This document shows, piece by piece, positions 36,682 through 49,861 of a stretch of DNA of 64,000 nt. The number at the start of each line of letters is the position of its first letter. The first letter of the stretch is position 1. The notes beneath the pieces are model-generated. The model was not told the origin of the DNA. It saw nothing but the letters and a program-made list of their open reading frames with translations, and ran no database searches. The position numbers and the translations under genes are program-made. This DNA is from Metridium senile. Lineage: Eukaryota > Cnidaria > Anthozoa > Actiniaria > Metridiidae. The stretch lies in NCBI GenBank assembly GCA_949775045.1, contig OX459096.1:37371316-37435315 (forward strand). The letters are read 5' to 3'.

Positions 36682-37930
36682 CGTGACAACAATGTGATTG
36701 TGAAAATATCAATTTCATAAGACAGTGAAGAGAGTGAAAATGGTCTTTAAAGGCAAAATGGATGTACTAATACAAGGTAGTAAATCTAATATTTAGTTCT
36801 AAATCCCTTGGATTTAATAATATCTTCAAGTCTTTTGGGAATGCTTTGAATAGTTTTGTCTATGACAGTTGTATCAAACGAATATAAAGTATCAATAACA
36901 CGTTCTTTAAAAGTTTCAAAATTCTCTTTAAGAATATTTTGCTCTATAGCATCATTATTTATTTTTCTTTTAACTAAATTAAAAATATTTTCAATCGGAT
37001 TTAGGTCTGGAGACCTTGCAGGAATACACACCATTGTAGCCTTTGATTTTTTTAGTGCTTTTTTAGCTAATGAGCTATTTTGACTAGGATCGTTGTCCAT
37101 AACAAATTTTCTGGCTTTGGTTTTTGAAAACTTTTTGAAAATGTTTTCAAAATTTCTAGTAATAAAGTCAGCGAAATACTCGCCATCTATTTTGTGGTAT
37201 TGTTCAATAAAAATAGCACCTTGTCTATAACTAATAAGAACCAAAAGGTGGAGCCTTCTTCCTCCTGCTAGACTCTTCGAACCCTTAGATGTTATTTGTA
37301 ATCCCTCATTTCTTTTTCTCCAAACCCTCCCTTTAGGACTCATTGCATTTGCTTTCGGATTGTACTTATGAATAAAAGAAACTCCGTCAAGATAAAATAC
37401 CATGTCCTCCGTCCAATAGTTTGGTGTAGTTTTCAATGTTTTTACATTGTCTTTTGCAAATTTAAGTCTTTTCTTTCTGTCAGATTCACTGATTAGTCCC
37501 TTTCTTCAAGTCTGTAAACTCTTGTACCCTAATCTTTGTATTTCTCTGAGGTAAGTCCGGTAGCTTGTTTTCCGCTGCGAAAGCCCGCAATACTCTATTA
37601 AAGATTTCACTGTAAAATTTACGTCCTCTTTCCTGATCCTTTTGATTCCCCTGGATAGAATTCTTCTTTCTCTGTCAGTTAAGTTAGTCTTTCTTCCCAA
37701 CTTACTTTTCTTGTCGGGTTGTTTTGAATTCCGCTTCATTTTGTTTAAACCAATTCTTCTTACACTGCTTTTTGATATAGAACACATCTCTGCTATTTCC
37801 GAAAGAGAGTATGTGTTTTTTCTAAACAGAACATACGCTCTGGCACATTAATAGGCATTAATCTTGCCTTTGAAGACCATTTTCACCCTCTCCAAACGTT
37901 GATATCTTCACAATGACGTGTATTGTTGCG
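36682..37930 (-). mobile_element. Tc1-like transposon, unit 9
   Basis: Complete copy with TA flanks. Confidence 0.87.
36786..37858 (-). pseudogene. Broken Tc1-type transposase, unit 9
   Basis: In-frame TGA at 37506-37508 and the shared N-terminal frame break. Confidence 0.87.
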
Positions 37931-38275
37931 TACGCCTTAAGCGCGTGCATTTTTGGGCGTTACTATGGTTATCCAATTTTGCGCGAGATATAGTATAAAT
38001 ATATCAACTACGAAGCATATATGTGTTAAGGACTGCTTATTACCTTAGAACATTTATTTTGAACACGGGTGTTATCGAATATAGAGCATATAAGTGTCTT
38101 GTCATGTAAATTTTACATTCATTTAAAGCACTTTAAACAAAAGTGACGTCACATGATAGTATTAACTTCTTTCTGGAAAAAAATTTGCTACTGTTCAAAT
38201 CGGTACACTATGTACTTTGTGTCCTGAAAATTTCATATCATTTCCACAACAATATCAATGGCGTTTTAAGTCATA

Positions 38276-38569
38276 TGTGTCTCAGACAATCATTGACAAA
38301 ACTGTTGGCACGATTGTTGATTTTGTTATGTTCCTATATCTGTAATACCCCCCCTCCCCCTGTCAATGTTGCTGGAGGGGTATATGAACCTTGTCAATCG
38401 CGGGAAACATTTCCAACTCTTGTACTCTTTCATGAAAAACAGCAACATTGTATTGGGGGAGGGGGGTAGACAAACTTATCCTCATAAATGAAAAAAATGA
38501 TAGACCCACAAAAAAGTGTCCGAAATGTGATCGTGCCAACACATTTTGGCAATGATTGTCTGAGGGACA
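38276..38569. mobile_element. Foldback MITE-like element, full form, unit 9
   Basis: Full 294-bp form, lying between two units (8 and 10) that have the minisatellite form. Confidence 0.8.
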
Positions 38570-39147
38570 TATTGTGGAATTTCATTAAAAATAAACGAGT
38601 AAGAGGTCAGCAGCGTTCCTAATTACAAGCTATGCCTCGAAAGGAAAAGATTGATATGTAATATGTGTATATCCGACCCCTAACGACATGAAAACTAGTG
38701 GAAATGTCATTTTGCCGTAGCAACCCTTATATTTAAGTGCGAAATTATGCCAACGTAACAAGGGGATACACCAAAAAAATATTTTAAAAGGTCTCTTACT
38801 TAATAGAATGAAGTAATTATCAGAAAAGATATCATCACCTTCACAGTTAATCCAATAATAACCACGTTCTCTTTAAACAATGATTTTCTTATCAACTACA
38901 TCTTATGTAAATACCTACGAATGTGAAGTTACTTTTGACGTATATGCTATAATTGACGCGCCTCAAAATTGCTACATTTTGTACGTAATAGCGCAAACGT
39001 CACATATTGCAAAAGATGCACGTCACTGGTTTGGTACATTATAAAAGTTGTGCATTTGTAAAATAAATCTCATACTTCAAAGCGTTATACATAAAGAACA
39101 TTATACAACTGAGCAGAAAACGTCTATTTGAAGTTCACATTGTGATC

Positions 39148-40491
39148 ATGGCAGAGGCAATGCCGAATCGTTCGCAACGTTTGGTCTATTTAGTTACATA
39201 CAGTCGAGCAGATCCCGAAAAAGTCCATTCTCGTGAATCGTTTGCAAATATTGTTCGTAATGCATGGGGTACATCAACGACATCGCGTATTGTACAGTTT
39301 ATAGTCGCTAAAGAAGAGCATAATCACAACGATACAAACAACGACCTGTCCGACAAAGTATATCACTACCATATGGCTCTAAAGCTCAACAAAAGAAGTA
39401 GATGGCTTCTAGTTCGTGATACATTAGATGCAAGGTTTGGAATTCAAGTCAATTTCAGCAACAATCACAGTAACTATTATAGTGCTTATCGCTACTGCAC
39501 AAAAGAAGATACAACACCGTTTTTATCGCCCGACCATCCAAGCTTAGAGGACGAACCGAGAACTACTGCAGCCTCTGCAGCTACAACATCTCGTCGAGCT
39601 GATGGCCAAGGCAGTGGCCCCAAGAAGAAGCAAAAGAAGAAAAGAAAACGAATGCTAAGCGTCTACGAAGTAACCACTATTATTCGAAACAATAATATCA
39701 AGACTCGGCTCGATCTAATGGCCTATGCAGCAAAACAGGAGAAAAAGGGAAAAAAAGATCTTGCACAATTTATAGCGAATAGAGGGATCAGAGTAGTAAA
39801 TGAAGCATTATCTATATCTTCACAACTGCAAGATGCTGAAAAGAAACAAGAACGCTTGAATAAAAGTCGCATAGAACTACTAGTAGAGGAAGGTGAAAAA
39901 CACTGTATAGAAGGATGTGAAAAGAAATGGCTAGCGGCCGCACTACAGATACTTCACCGAAATGAAATAAATGTGCATGTCTATGCTAGCGCAATTTACT
40001 CAGCACTTCACTATGGACGTGCAAAATATCGAAACATATATATATATGGACCGGCAAACTCAGGTAAAACATTCATGATTTCACCTCTGAAAGCTATTTA
40101 CCATGCCTTTGTGAACCCGGCAACTGGTGGTTTTGCGTGGGTGGGTGCAGAGGAGTCAGAAGTAATAATCCTCAATGACTTTAGATGGTCGCCTTCTATA
40201 ATCGCATGGTCTGATTTCCTTCAAATGCTTGAAGGGGATACTATGCACTTAGCCGCACCTAAAAGTTTTGTACAACAAGACATTCTCTTCGACAAGGACT
40301 CACCCTTTTTCGCGACTGCAGATGCCCCACTCGTTATGATAAAGGGAGGATCAATAGATCGAATTAATACTGATATGATGAGAGTACGCTGGCATTATTT
40401 CGAATTTTGGAGACAAATACCAGAAGTTGAGCAATGTGCATTGAAACCATGCGCACGTTGTTTCTCAGAACTTATTTTAACTAATAAATAA
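39148..40491 (+). CDS. rep: HUH-SF3 Rep, unit 9
   Basis: Intact, 447 aa, identical in protein sequence to unit 1. Confidence 0.87.
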   Translation: MAEAMPNRSQRLVYLVTYSRADPEKVHSRESFANIVRNAWGTSTTSRIVQFIVAKEEHNHNDTNNDLSDKVYHYHMALKLNKRSRWLLVRDTLDARFGIQVNFSNNHSNYYSAYRYCTKEDTTPFLSPDHPSLEDEPRTTAASAATTSRRADGQGSGPKKKQKKKRKRMLSVYEVTTIIRNNNIKTRLDLMAYAAKQEKKGKKDLAQFIANRGIRVVNEALSISSQLQDAEKKQERLNKSRIELLVEEGEKHCIEGCEKKWLAAALQILHRNEINVHVYASAIYSALHYGRAKYRNIYIYGPANSGKTFMISPLKAIYHAFVNPATGGFAWVGAEESEVIILNDFRWSPSIIAWSDFLQMLEGDTMHLAAPKSFVQQDILFDKDSPFFATADAPLVMIKGGSIDRINTDMMRVRWHYFEFWRQIPEVEQCALKPCARCFSELILTNK

Positions 40492-40570
40492 ATGAACAAA
40501 GAATATGTATGTATGCTAATAAATTTTTGTACATACATTTTTGCTAATAAATTTGTGTACATACATTTTT

Positions 40571-40909
<339 letters not shown>

Positions 40910-40999
40910 CATTAAAGAAAACATTGTTTGTATAGACATGACGTCTGTAATGTGTCATTCAACACCATGTGCGCTTGTATATAGTTGTCCGTGAAATAG

Positions 41000-41372
41000 C
41001 AACGGTTCTCCACTGTTAAATAATAGATTACTCCCCAAATTAAACAAATATCCCTCCAATTTTTTCAACAATAGGGTTTGTATATATTCTTTAATTGTCT
41101 GACGTTTAGTTTATATTTCAAATTGTAGTATTTAACTCAAAACCAACGGTACTCCACGTTGAATCACTTATAAAAAGATGAAGACATGTTCAAAACAATT
41201 AATACAAGTTTTGTGTGGAGTACCGTTGATAAAATGGGCATGTTAGGCTTTTTGAATATAATTTCTGTAGGAAATAGTTAGAATAAACATCAATAAAACA
41301 TTAATCAAGGTCTAAGCTCTTTTTATTGTTGCACTTAGTGAATCATTACGATTTTACAATGGAGTACCGTGT
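41000..41372. promoter_or_regulatory. Four iteron-like sites, units 9/10 junction
   Basis: Sites and spacing are the same as 4283-4655. One private base change between sites (ACATTAATC instead of ACATTGATC near 41300) leaves all four sites intact. Confidence 0.5.
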
Positions 41373-41412
41373 TCTGCACAGAAGACACTGCACACTATAT
41401 AAATACTGATTA

Positions 41413-42665
41413 CGTGACAACAATGTGATTGTGAAAATATCAATTTCATAAGACAGTGAAGAGAGTGAAAATGGTCTTTAAAGGCAAAATGGATGTACTA
41501 ATACAAGGTAGTAAATCTAATATTTAGTTCTAAATCCCTTGGATTTAATAATATCTTCAAGTCTTTTGGGAATGCTTTGAATAGTTTTGTCTATGACAGT
41601 TGTATCAAACGAATATAAAGTATCAATAACACGTTCTTTAAAAGTTTCAAAATTCTCTTTAAGAATATTTTGCTCTATAGCATCATTATTTATTTTTCTT
41701 TTAACTAAATTAAAAATATTTTCAATCGGATTTAGGTCTGGAGACCTTGCAGGAATACACACCATTGTAGCCTTTGATTTTTTTAGTGCTTTTTTAGCTA
41801 ATGAGCTATTTTGACTAGGATCGTTGTCCATAACAAATTTTCTGGCTTTGGTTTTTGAAAACTTTTTGAAAATGTTTTCAAAATTTCTAGTAATAAAGTC
41901 AGCGAAATACTCGCCATCTATTTTGTGGTATTGTTCAATAAAAATAGCACCTTGTCTATAACTAATAAGAACCAAAAGGTGGAGCCTTCTTCCTCCTGCT
42001 AGACTCTTCGAACCCTTAGATGTTATTTGTAATCCCTCATTTCTTTTTCTCCAAACCCTCCCTTTAGGACTCATTGCATTTGCTTTCGGATTGTACTTAT
42101 GAATAAAAGAAACTCCGTCAAGATAAAATACCATGTCCTCCGTCCAATAGTTTGGTGTAGTTTTCAATGTTTTTACATTGTCTTTTGCAAATTTAAGTCT
42201 TTTCTTTCTGTCAGATTCACTGATTAGTCCCTTTCTTCAAGTCTGTAAACTCTTGTACCCTAATCTTTGTATTTCTCTGAGGTAAGTCCGGTAGCTTGTT
42301 TTCCGCTGCGAAAGCCCGCAATACTCTATTAAAGATTTCACTGTAAAATTTACGTCCTCTTTCCTGATCCTTTTGATTCCCCTGGATAGAATTCTTCTTT
42401 CTCTGTCAGTTAAGTTAGTCTTTCTTCCCAACTTACTTTTCTTGTCGGGTTGTTTTGAATTCCGCTTCATTTTGTTTAAACCAATTCTTCTTACACTGCT
42501 TAATTTTTGATATAGAACACATCTCTGCTATTTCCGAAAGAGAGTATGTGTTTTTTCTAAACAGAACATACGCTCTGGCACATTAATAGGCATTAATCTT
42601 GCCTTTGAAGACCATTTTCACCCTCTCCAAACGTTGATATCTTCACAATGACGTGTATTGTTGCG
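41413..42665 (-). mobile_element. Tc1-like transposon, unit 10 (4-bp insertion)
   Basis: At 1253 bp it is 4 bp longer than the other copies, because of an insertion in the transposase gene near 42498-42504. TA flanks are kept. Confidence 0.87.
41517..42593 (-). pseudogene. Broken Tc1-type transposase with extra frameshift, unit 10
   Basis: Besides the shared in-frame TGA (42237-42239) and N-terminal break, a 4-bp insertion (CTGCTTTTTG becomes CTGCTTAATTTTTG, near 42498-42504) adds a third lesion within the helix-turn-helix region. It is the only transposase copy with a private change in the coding region, consistent with neutral decay. Confidence 0.87.
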
Positions 42666-43005
42666 TACGCCTTAAGCGCGTGCATTTTTGGGCGTTACTA
42701 TGGTTATCCAATTTTGCGCGAGATATAGTATAAATATATCAACTACGAAGCATATATGTGTTAAGGACTGCTTATTACCTTAGAACATTTATTTTGAACA
42801 CGGGTGTTATCGAATATAGAGCATATAAGTGTCTTGTCATGTAAATTTTACATTCATTTAAAGCACTTTAAACAAAAGTGACGTCACATGATAGTATTAA
42901 CTTCTTTCTGGAAAAAAATTTGCTACTGTTCAAATCGGTACACTATGTACTTTGTGTCCTGAAAATTTCATATCATTTCCACAACAATATCAATGGCGTT
43001 TTAAG

Positions 43006-43083
43006 TCATATGTGTCATATGTGTCATATGTGTCATATGTGTCATATGTGTCATATGTGTCATGTGTCATATGTGTCATATTG
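43006..43083. repeat. 9-bp minisatellite replacing the MITE, unit 10
   Basis: TCATATGTG repeats, six full, then the same short TCATGTG variant as in unit 8, then one full and one partial copy joined to TTGTCTGAGGGACATA. The shared variant shows common origin with unit 8. The 3' end differs, so copy number has changed since. Confidence 0.9.
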
Positions 43084-43672
43084 TCTGAGGGACATATTGT
43101 GGAATTTCATTAAAAATAAACGAGTAAGAGGTCAGCAGCGTTCCTAATTACAAGCTATGCCTCGAAAGGAAAAGATTGATATGTAATATGTGTATATCCG
43201 ACCCCTAACGACATGAAAACTAGTGGAAATGTCATTTTGCCGTAGCAACCCTTATATTTAAGTGCGAAATTATGCCAACGTAACAAGGGGATACACCAAA
43301 AAAATATTTTAAAAGGTCTCTTACTTATTAGAATGAAGTAATTATCAGAAAAGATATCATCACCTTCACAGTTAATCCAATAATAACCACGTTCTCTTTA
43401 AACAATGATTTTCTTATCAACTACATCTTATGTAAATACCTACGAATGTGAAGTTACTTTTGACGTATATGCTATAATTGACGCGCCTCAAAATTGCTAC
43501 ATTTTGTACGTAATAGCGCAAACGTCACATATTGCAAAAGATGCACGTCACTGGTTTGGTACATTATAAAAGTTGTGCATTTGTAAAATAAATCTCATAC
43601 TTCAAAGCGTTATACATAAAGAACATTATACAACTGAGCAGAAAACGTCTATTTGAAGTTCACATTGTGATC

Positions 43673-45016
43673 ATGGCAGAGGCAATGCCGAATCGTTCGC
43701 AACGTTTGGTCTATTTAGTTACATACAGTCGAGCAGATCCCGAAAAAGTCCATTCTCGTGAATCGTTTGCAAATATTGTTCGTAATGCATGGGGTACATC
43801 AACGACATCGCGTATTGTACAGTTTATAGTCGCTAAAGAAGAGCATAATCACAACGATACAAACAACGACCTGTCCGACAAAGTATATCACTACCATATG
43901 GCTCTAAAGCTCAACAAAAGAAGTAGATGGCTTCTAGTTCGTGATACATTAGATGCAAGGTTTGGAATTCAAGTCAATTTCAGCAACAATCACAGTAACT
44001 ATTATAGTGCTTATCGCTACTGCACAAAAGAAGATACAACACCGTTTTTATCGCCCGACCATCCAAGCTTAGAGGACGAACCGAGAACTACTGCAGCCTC
44101 TGCAGCTACAACATCTCGTCGAGCTGATGGCCAAGGCAGTGGCCCCAAGAAGAAGCAAAAGAAGAAAAGAAAACGAATGCTAAGCGTCTACGAAGTAACC
44201 ACTATTATTCGAAACAATAATATCAAGACTCGGCTCGATCTAATGGCCTATGCAGCAAAACAGGAGAAAAAGGGAAAAAAAGATCTTGCACAATTTATAG
44301 CGAATAGAGGGATCAGAGTAGTAAATGAAGCATTATCTATATCTTCACAACTGCAAGATGCTGAAAAGAAACAAGAACGCTTGAATAAAAGTCGCATAGA
44401 ACTACTAGTAGAGGAAGGTGAAAAACACTGTATAGAAGGATGTGAAAAGAAATGGCTAGCGGCCGCACTACAGATACTTCACCGAAATGAAATAAATGTG
44501 CATGTCTATGCTAGCGCAATTTACTCAGCACTTCACTATGGACGTGCAAAATATCGAAACATATATATATATGGACCGGCAAACTCAGGTAAAACATTCA
44601 TGATTTCACCTCTGAAAGCTATTTACCATGCCTTTGTGAACCCGGCAACTGGTGGTTTTGCGTGGGTGGGTGCAGAGGAGTCAGAAGTAATAATCCTCAA
44701 TGACTTTAGATGGTCGCCTTCTATAATCGCATGGTCTGATTTCCTTCAAATGCTTGAAGGGGATACTATGCACTTAGCCGCACCTAAAAGTTTTGTACAA
44801 CAAGACATTCTCTTCGACAAGGACTCACCCTTTTTCGCGACTGCAGATGCCCCACTCGTTATGATAAAGGGAGGATCAATAGATCGAATTAATACTGATA
44901 TGATGAGAGTACGCTGGCATTATTTCGAATTTTGGAGACAAATACCAGAAGTTGAGCAATGTGCATTGAAACCATGCGCACGTTGTTTCTCAGAACTTAT
45001 TTTAACTAATAAATAA
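43673..45016 (+). CDS. rep: HUH-SF3 Rep, unit 10
   Basis: Intact, 447 aa, identical in protein sequence to unit 1. Confidence 0.87.
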   Translation: MAEAMPNRSQRLVYLVTYSRADPEKVHSRESFANIVRNAWGTSTTSRIVQFIVAKEEHNHNDTNNDLSDKVYHYHMALKLNKRSRWLLVRDTLDARFGIQVNFSNNHSNYYSAYRYCTKEDTTPFLSPDHPSLEDEPRTTAASAATTSRRADGQGSGPKKKQKKKRKRMLSVYEVTTIIRNNNIKTRLDLMAYAAKQEKKGKKDLAQFIANRGIRVVNEALSISSQLQDAEKKQERLNKSRIELLVEEGEKHCIEGCEKKWLAAALQILHRNEINVHVYASAIYSALHYGRAKYRNIYIYGPANSGKTFMISPLKAIYHAFVNPATGGFAWVGAEESEVIILNDFRWSPSIIAWSDFLQMLEGDTMHLAAPKSFVQQDILFDKDSPFFATADAPLVMIKGGSIDRINTDMMRVRWHYFEFWRQIPEVEQCALKPCARCFSELILTNK

Positions 45017-45092
45017 ATGAACAAAGAATATGTATGTATGCTAATAAATTTTTGTACATACATTTTTGCTAATAAATTTGTGTACATACATT

Positions 45093-45423
<331 letters not shown>

Positions 45424-45513
45424 CATTAAAGAAAACATTGTTTGTATAGACATGACGTCTGTAATGTGTCATTCAACACCATGTGCGCTTGTATATAGTT
45501 GTCCGTGAAATAG

Positions 45514-45886
45514 CAACGGTTCTCCACTGTTAAATAATAGATTACTCCCCAAATTAAACAAATATCCCTCCAATTTTTTCAACAATAGGGTTTGTATATA
45601 TTCTTTAATTGTCTGACGTTTAGTTTATATTTCAAATTGTAGTATTTAACTCAAAACCAACGGTACTCCACGTTGAATCACTTATAAAAAGATGAAGACA
45701 TGTTCAAAACAATTAATACAAGTTTTGTGTGGAGTACCGTTGATAAAATGGGCATGTTAGGCTTTTTGAATATAATTTCTGTAGGAAATAGTTAGAATAA
45801 ACATCAATAAAACATTGATCAAGGTCTAAGCTCTTTTTATTGTTGCACTTAGTGAATCATTACGATTTTACAATGGAGTACCGTGT
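45514..45886. promoter_or_regulatory. Four iteron-like sites, units 10/11 junction
   Basis: Same sites and spacing as 4283-4655. Confidence 0.5.
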
Positions 45887-45926
45887 TCTGCACAGAAGAC
45901 ACTGCACACTATATAAATACTGATTA

Positions 45927-47175
45927 CGTGACAACAATGTGATTGTGAAAATATCAATTTCATAAGACAGTGAAGAGAGTGAAAATGGTCTTTAAAGGCA
46001 AAATGGATGTACTAATACAAGGTAGTAAATCTAATATTTAGTTCTAAATCCCTTGGATTTAATAATATCTTCAAGTCTTTTGGGAATGCTTTGAATAGTT
46101 TTGTCTATGACAGTTGTATCAAACGAATATAAAGTATCAATAACACGTTCTTTAAAAGTTTCAAAATTCTCTTTAAGAATATTTTGCTCTATAGCATCAT
46201 TATTTATTTTTCTTTTAACTAAATTAAAAATATTTTCAATCGGATTTAGGTCTGGAGACCTTGCAGGAATACACACCATTGTAGCCTTTGATTTTTTTAG
46301 TGCTTTTTTAGCTAATGAGCTATTTTGACTAGGATCGTTGTCCATAACAAATTTTCTGGCTTTGGTTTTTGAAAACTTTTTGAAAATGTTTTCAAAATTT
46401 CTAGTAATAAAGTCAGCGAAATACTCGCCATCTATTTTGTGGTATTGTTCAATAAAAATAGCACCTTGTCTATAACTAATAAGAACCAAAAGGTGGAGCC
46501 TTCTTCCTCCTGCTAGACTCTTCGAACCCTTAGATGTTATTTGTAATCCCTCATTTCTTTTTCTCCAAACCCTCCCTTTAGGACTCATTGCATTTGCTTT
46601 CGGATTGTACTTATGAATAAAAGAAACTCCGTCAAGATAAAATACCATGTCCTCCGTCCAATAGTTTGGTGTAGTTTTCAATGTTTTTACATTGTCTTTT
46701 GCAAATTTAAGTCTTTTCTTTCTGTCAGATTCACTGATTAGTCCCTTTCTTCAAGTCTGTAAACTCTTGTACCCTAATCTTTGTATTTCTCTGAGGTAAG
46801 TCCGGTAGCTTGTTTTCCGCTGCGAAAGCCCGCAATACTCTATTAAAGATTTCACTGTAAAATTTACGTCCTCTTTCCTGATCCTTTTGATTCCCCTGGA
46901 TAGAATTCTTCTTTCTCTGTCAGTTAAGTTAGTCTTTCTTCCCAACTTACTTTTCTTGTCGGGTTGTTTTGAATTCCGCTTCATTTTGTTTAAACCAATT
47001 CTTCTTACACTGCTTTTTGATATAGAACACATCTCTGCTATTTCCGAAAGAGAGTATGTGTTTTTTCTAAACAGAACATACGCTCTGGCACATTAATAGG
47101 CATTAATCTTGCCTTTGAAGACCATTTTCACCCTCTCCAAACGTTGATATCTTCACAATGACGTGTATTGTTGCG
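45927..47175 (-). mobile_element. Tc1-like transposon, unit 11
   Basis: Complete copy with TA flanks, the last one in the window. Confidence 0.87.
46031..47103 (-). pseudogene. Broken Tc1-type transposase, unit 11
   Basis: In-frame TGA at 46751-46753 and the shared N-terminal frame break. Confidence 0.87.
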
Positions 47176-47520
47176 TACGCCTTAAGCGCGTGCATTTTTG
47201 GGCGTTACTATGGTTATCCAATTTTGCGCGAGATATAGTATAAATATATCAACTACGAAGCATATATGTGTTAAGGACTGCTTATTACCTTAGAACATTT
47301 ATTTTGAACACGGGTGTTATCGAATATAGAGCATATAAGTGTCTTGTCATGTAAATTTTACATTCATTTAAAGCACTTTAAACAAAAGTGACGTCACATG
47401 ATAGTATTAACTTCTTTCTGGAAAAAAATTTGCTACTGTTCAAATCGGTACACTATGTACTTTGTGTCCTGAAAATTTCATATCATTTCCACAACAATAT
47501 CAATGGCGTTTTAAGTCATA

Positions 47521-47814
47521 TGTGTCTCAGACAATCATTGACAAAACTGTTGGCACGATTGTTGATTTTGTTATGTTCCTATATCTGTAATACCCCCCCT
47601 CCCCCTGTCAATGTTGCTGGAGGGGTATATGAACCTTGTCAATCGCGGGAAACATTTCCAACTCTTGTACTCTTTCATGAAAAACAGCAACATTGTATTG
47701 GGGGAGGGGGGTAGACAAACTTATCCTCATAAATGAAAAAAATGATAGACCCACAAAAAAGTGTCCGAAATGTGATCGTGCCAACACATTTTGGCAATGA
47801 TTGTCTGAGGGACA
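47521..47814. mobile_element. Foldback MITE-like element, full form, unit 11
   Basis: Full 294-bp form, although the unit shares the CTTATTAG variant with units 8 and 10, which have the minisatellite form. Confidence 0.8.
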
Positions 47815-48392
47815 TATTGTGGAATTTCATTAAAAATAAACGAGTAAGAGGTCAGCAGCGTTCCTAATTACAAGCTATGCCTCGAAAGGAAAAGATTGAT
47901 ATGTAATATGTGTATATCCGACCCCTAACGACATGAAAACTAGTGGAAATGTCATTTTGCCGTAGCAACCCTTATATTTAAGTGCGAAATTATGCCAACG
48001 TAACAAGGGGATACACCAAAAAAATATTTTAAAAGGTCTCTTACTTATTAGAATGAAGTAATTATCAGAAAAGATATCATCACCTTCACAGTTAATCCAA
48101 TAATAACCACGTTCTCTTTAAACAATGATTTTCTTATCAACTACATCTTATGTAAATACCTACGAATGTGAAGTTACTTTTGACGTATATGCTATAATTG
48201 ACGCGCCTCAAAATTGCTACATTTTGTACGTAATAGCGCAAACGTCACATATTGCAAAAGATGCACGTCACTGGTTTGGTACATTATAAAAGTTGTGCAT
48301 TTGTAAAATAAATCTCATACTTCAAAGCGTTATACATAAAGAACATTATACAACTGAGCAGAAAACGTCTATTTGAAGTTCACATTGTGATC

Positions 48393-49736
48393 ATGGCAGA
48401 GGCAATGCCGAATCGTTCGCAACGTTTGGTCTATTTAGTTACATACAGTCGAGCAGATCCCGAAAAAGTCCATTCTCGTGAATCGTTTGCAAATATTGTT
48501 CGTAATGCATGGGGTACATCAACGACATCGCGTATTGTACAGTTTATAGTCGCTAAAGAAGAGCATAATCACAACGATACAAACAACGACCTGTCCGACA
48601 AAGTATATCACTACCATATGGCTCTAAAGCTCAACAAAAGAAGTAGATGGCTTCTAGTTCGTGATACATTAGATGCAAGGTTTGGAATTCAAGTCAATTT
48701 CAGCAACAATCACAGTAACTATTATAGTGCTTATCGCTACTGCACAAAAGAAGATACAACACCGTTTTTATCGCCCGACCATCCAAGCTTAGAGGACGAA
48801 CCGAGAACTACTGCAGCCTCTGCAGCTACAACATCTCGTCGAGCTGATGGCCAAGGCAGTGGCCCCAAGAAGAAGCAAAAGAAGAAAAGAAAACGAATGC
48901 TAAGCGTCTACGAAGTAACCACTATTATTCGAAACAATAATATCAAGACTCGGCTCGATCTAATGGCCTATGCAGCAAAACAGGAGAAAAAGGGAAAAAA
49001 AGATCTTGCACAATTTATAGCGAATAGAGGGATCAGAGTAGTAAATGAAGCATTATCTATATCTTCACAACTGCAAGATGCTGAAAAGAAACAAGAACGC
49101 TTGAATAAAAGTCGCATAGAACTACTAGTAGAGGAAGGTGAAAAACACTGTATAGAAGGATGTGAAAAGAAATGGCTAGCGGCCGCACTACAGATACTTC
49201 ACCGAAATGAAATAAATGTGCATGTCTATGCTAGCGCAATTTACTCAGCACTTCACTATGGACGTGCAAAATATCGAAACATATATATATATGGACCGGC
49301 AAACTCAGGTAAAACATTCATGATTTCACCTCTGAAAGCTATTTACCATGCCTTTGTGAACCCGGCAACTGGTGGTTTTGCGTGGGTGGGTGCAGAGGAG
49401 TCAGAAGTAATAATCCTCAATGACTTTAGATGGTCGCCTTCTATAATCGCATGGTCTGATTTCCTTCAAATGCTTGAAGGGGATACTATGCACTTAGCCG
49501 CACCTAAAAGTTTTGTACAACAAGACATTCTCTTCGACAAGGACTCACCCTTTTTCGCGACTGCAGATGCCCCACTCGTTATGATAAAGGGAGGATCAAT
49601 AGATCGAATTAATACTGATATGATGAGAGTACGCTGGCATTATTTCGAATTTTGGAGACAAATACCAGAAGTTGAGCAATGTGCATTGAAACCATGCGCA
49701 CGTTGTTTCTCAGAACTTATTTTAACTAATAAATAA
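48393..49736 (+). CDS. rep: HUH-SF3 Rep, unit 11
   Basis: Intact, 447 aa, identical in protein sequence to unit 1. Its downstream hairpins and iteron-like sites are missing because the unit is cut 125 bp after the stop by a BEL/Pao element. Confidence 0.87.
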   Translation: MAEAMPNRSQRLVYLVTYSRADPEKVHSRESFANIVRNAWGTSTTSRIVQFIVAKEEHNHNDTNNDLSDKVYHYHMALKLNKRSRWLLVRDTLDARFGIQVNFSNNHSNYYSAYRYCTKEDTTPFLSPDHPSLEDEPRTTAASAATTSRRADGQGSGPKKKQKKKRKRMLSVYEVTTIIRNNNIKTRLDLMAYAAKQEKKGKKDLAQFIANRGIRVVNEALSISSQLQDAEKKQERLNKSRIELLVEEGEKHCIEGCEKKWLAAALQILHRNEINVHVYASAIYSALHYGRAKYRNIYIYGPANSGKTFMISPLKAIYHAFVNPATGGFAWVGAEESEVIILNDFRWSPSIIAWSDFLQMLEGDTMHLAAPKSFVQQDILFDKDSPFFATADAPLVMIKGGSIDRINTDMMRVRWHYFEFWRQIPEVEQCALKPCARCFSELILTNK

Positions 49737-49812
49737 ATGAACAAAGAATATGTATGTATGCTAATAAATTTTTGTACATACATTTTTGCTAATAAATTTG
49801 TGTACATACATT

Positions 49813-49815
<3 letters not shown>

Positions 49816-49845
<30 letters not shown>

Positions 49846-49861
49846 ATATATTTATATCTAT
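49816..49861. repeat. Truncated TCTG/TA tract, unit 11
   Basis: Six GTCT repeats and CTATATATTTATATCTAT are identical to the other units. The sequence then changes at 49862 to the outer LTR. The last five bases TCTAT (49857-49861) are the expected left target duplication; the partner lies outside the window. Confidence 0.85.

Noticed and set aside
42496..42506. TTAA-like 4-bp insertion in unit 10 as a piggyBac-type footprint
   Set aside because: No duplicated TTAA target exists in the other units; simple slippage next to a T run explains it.
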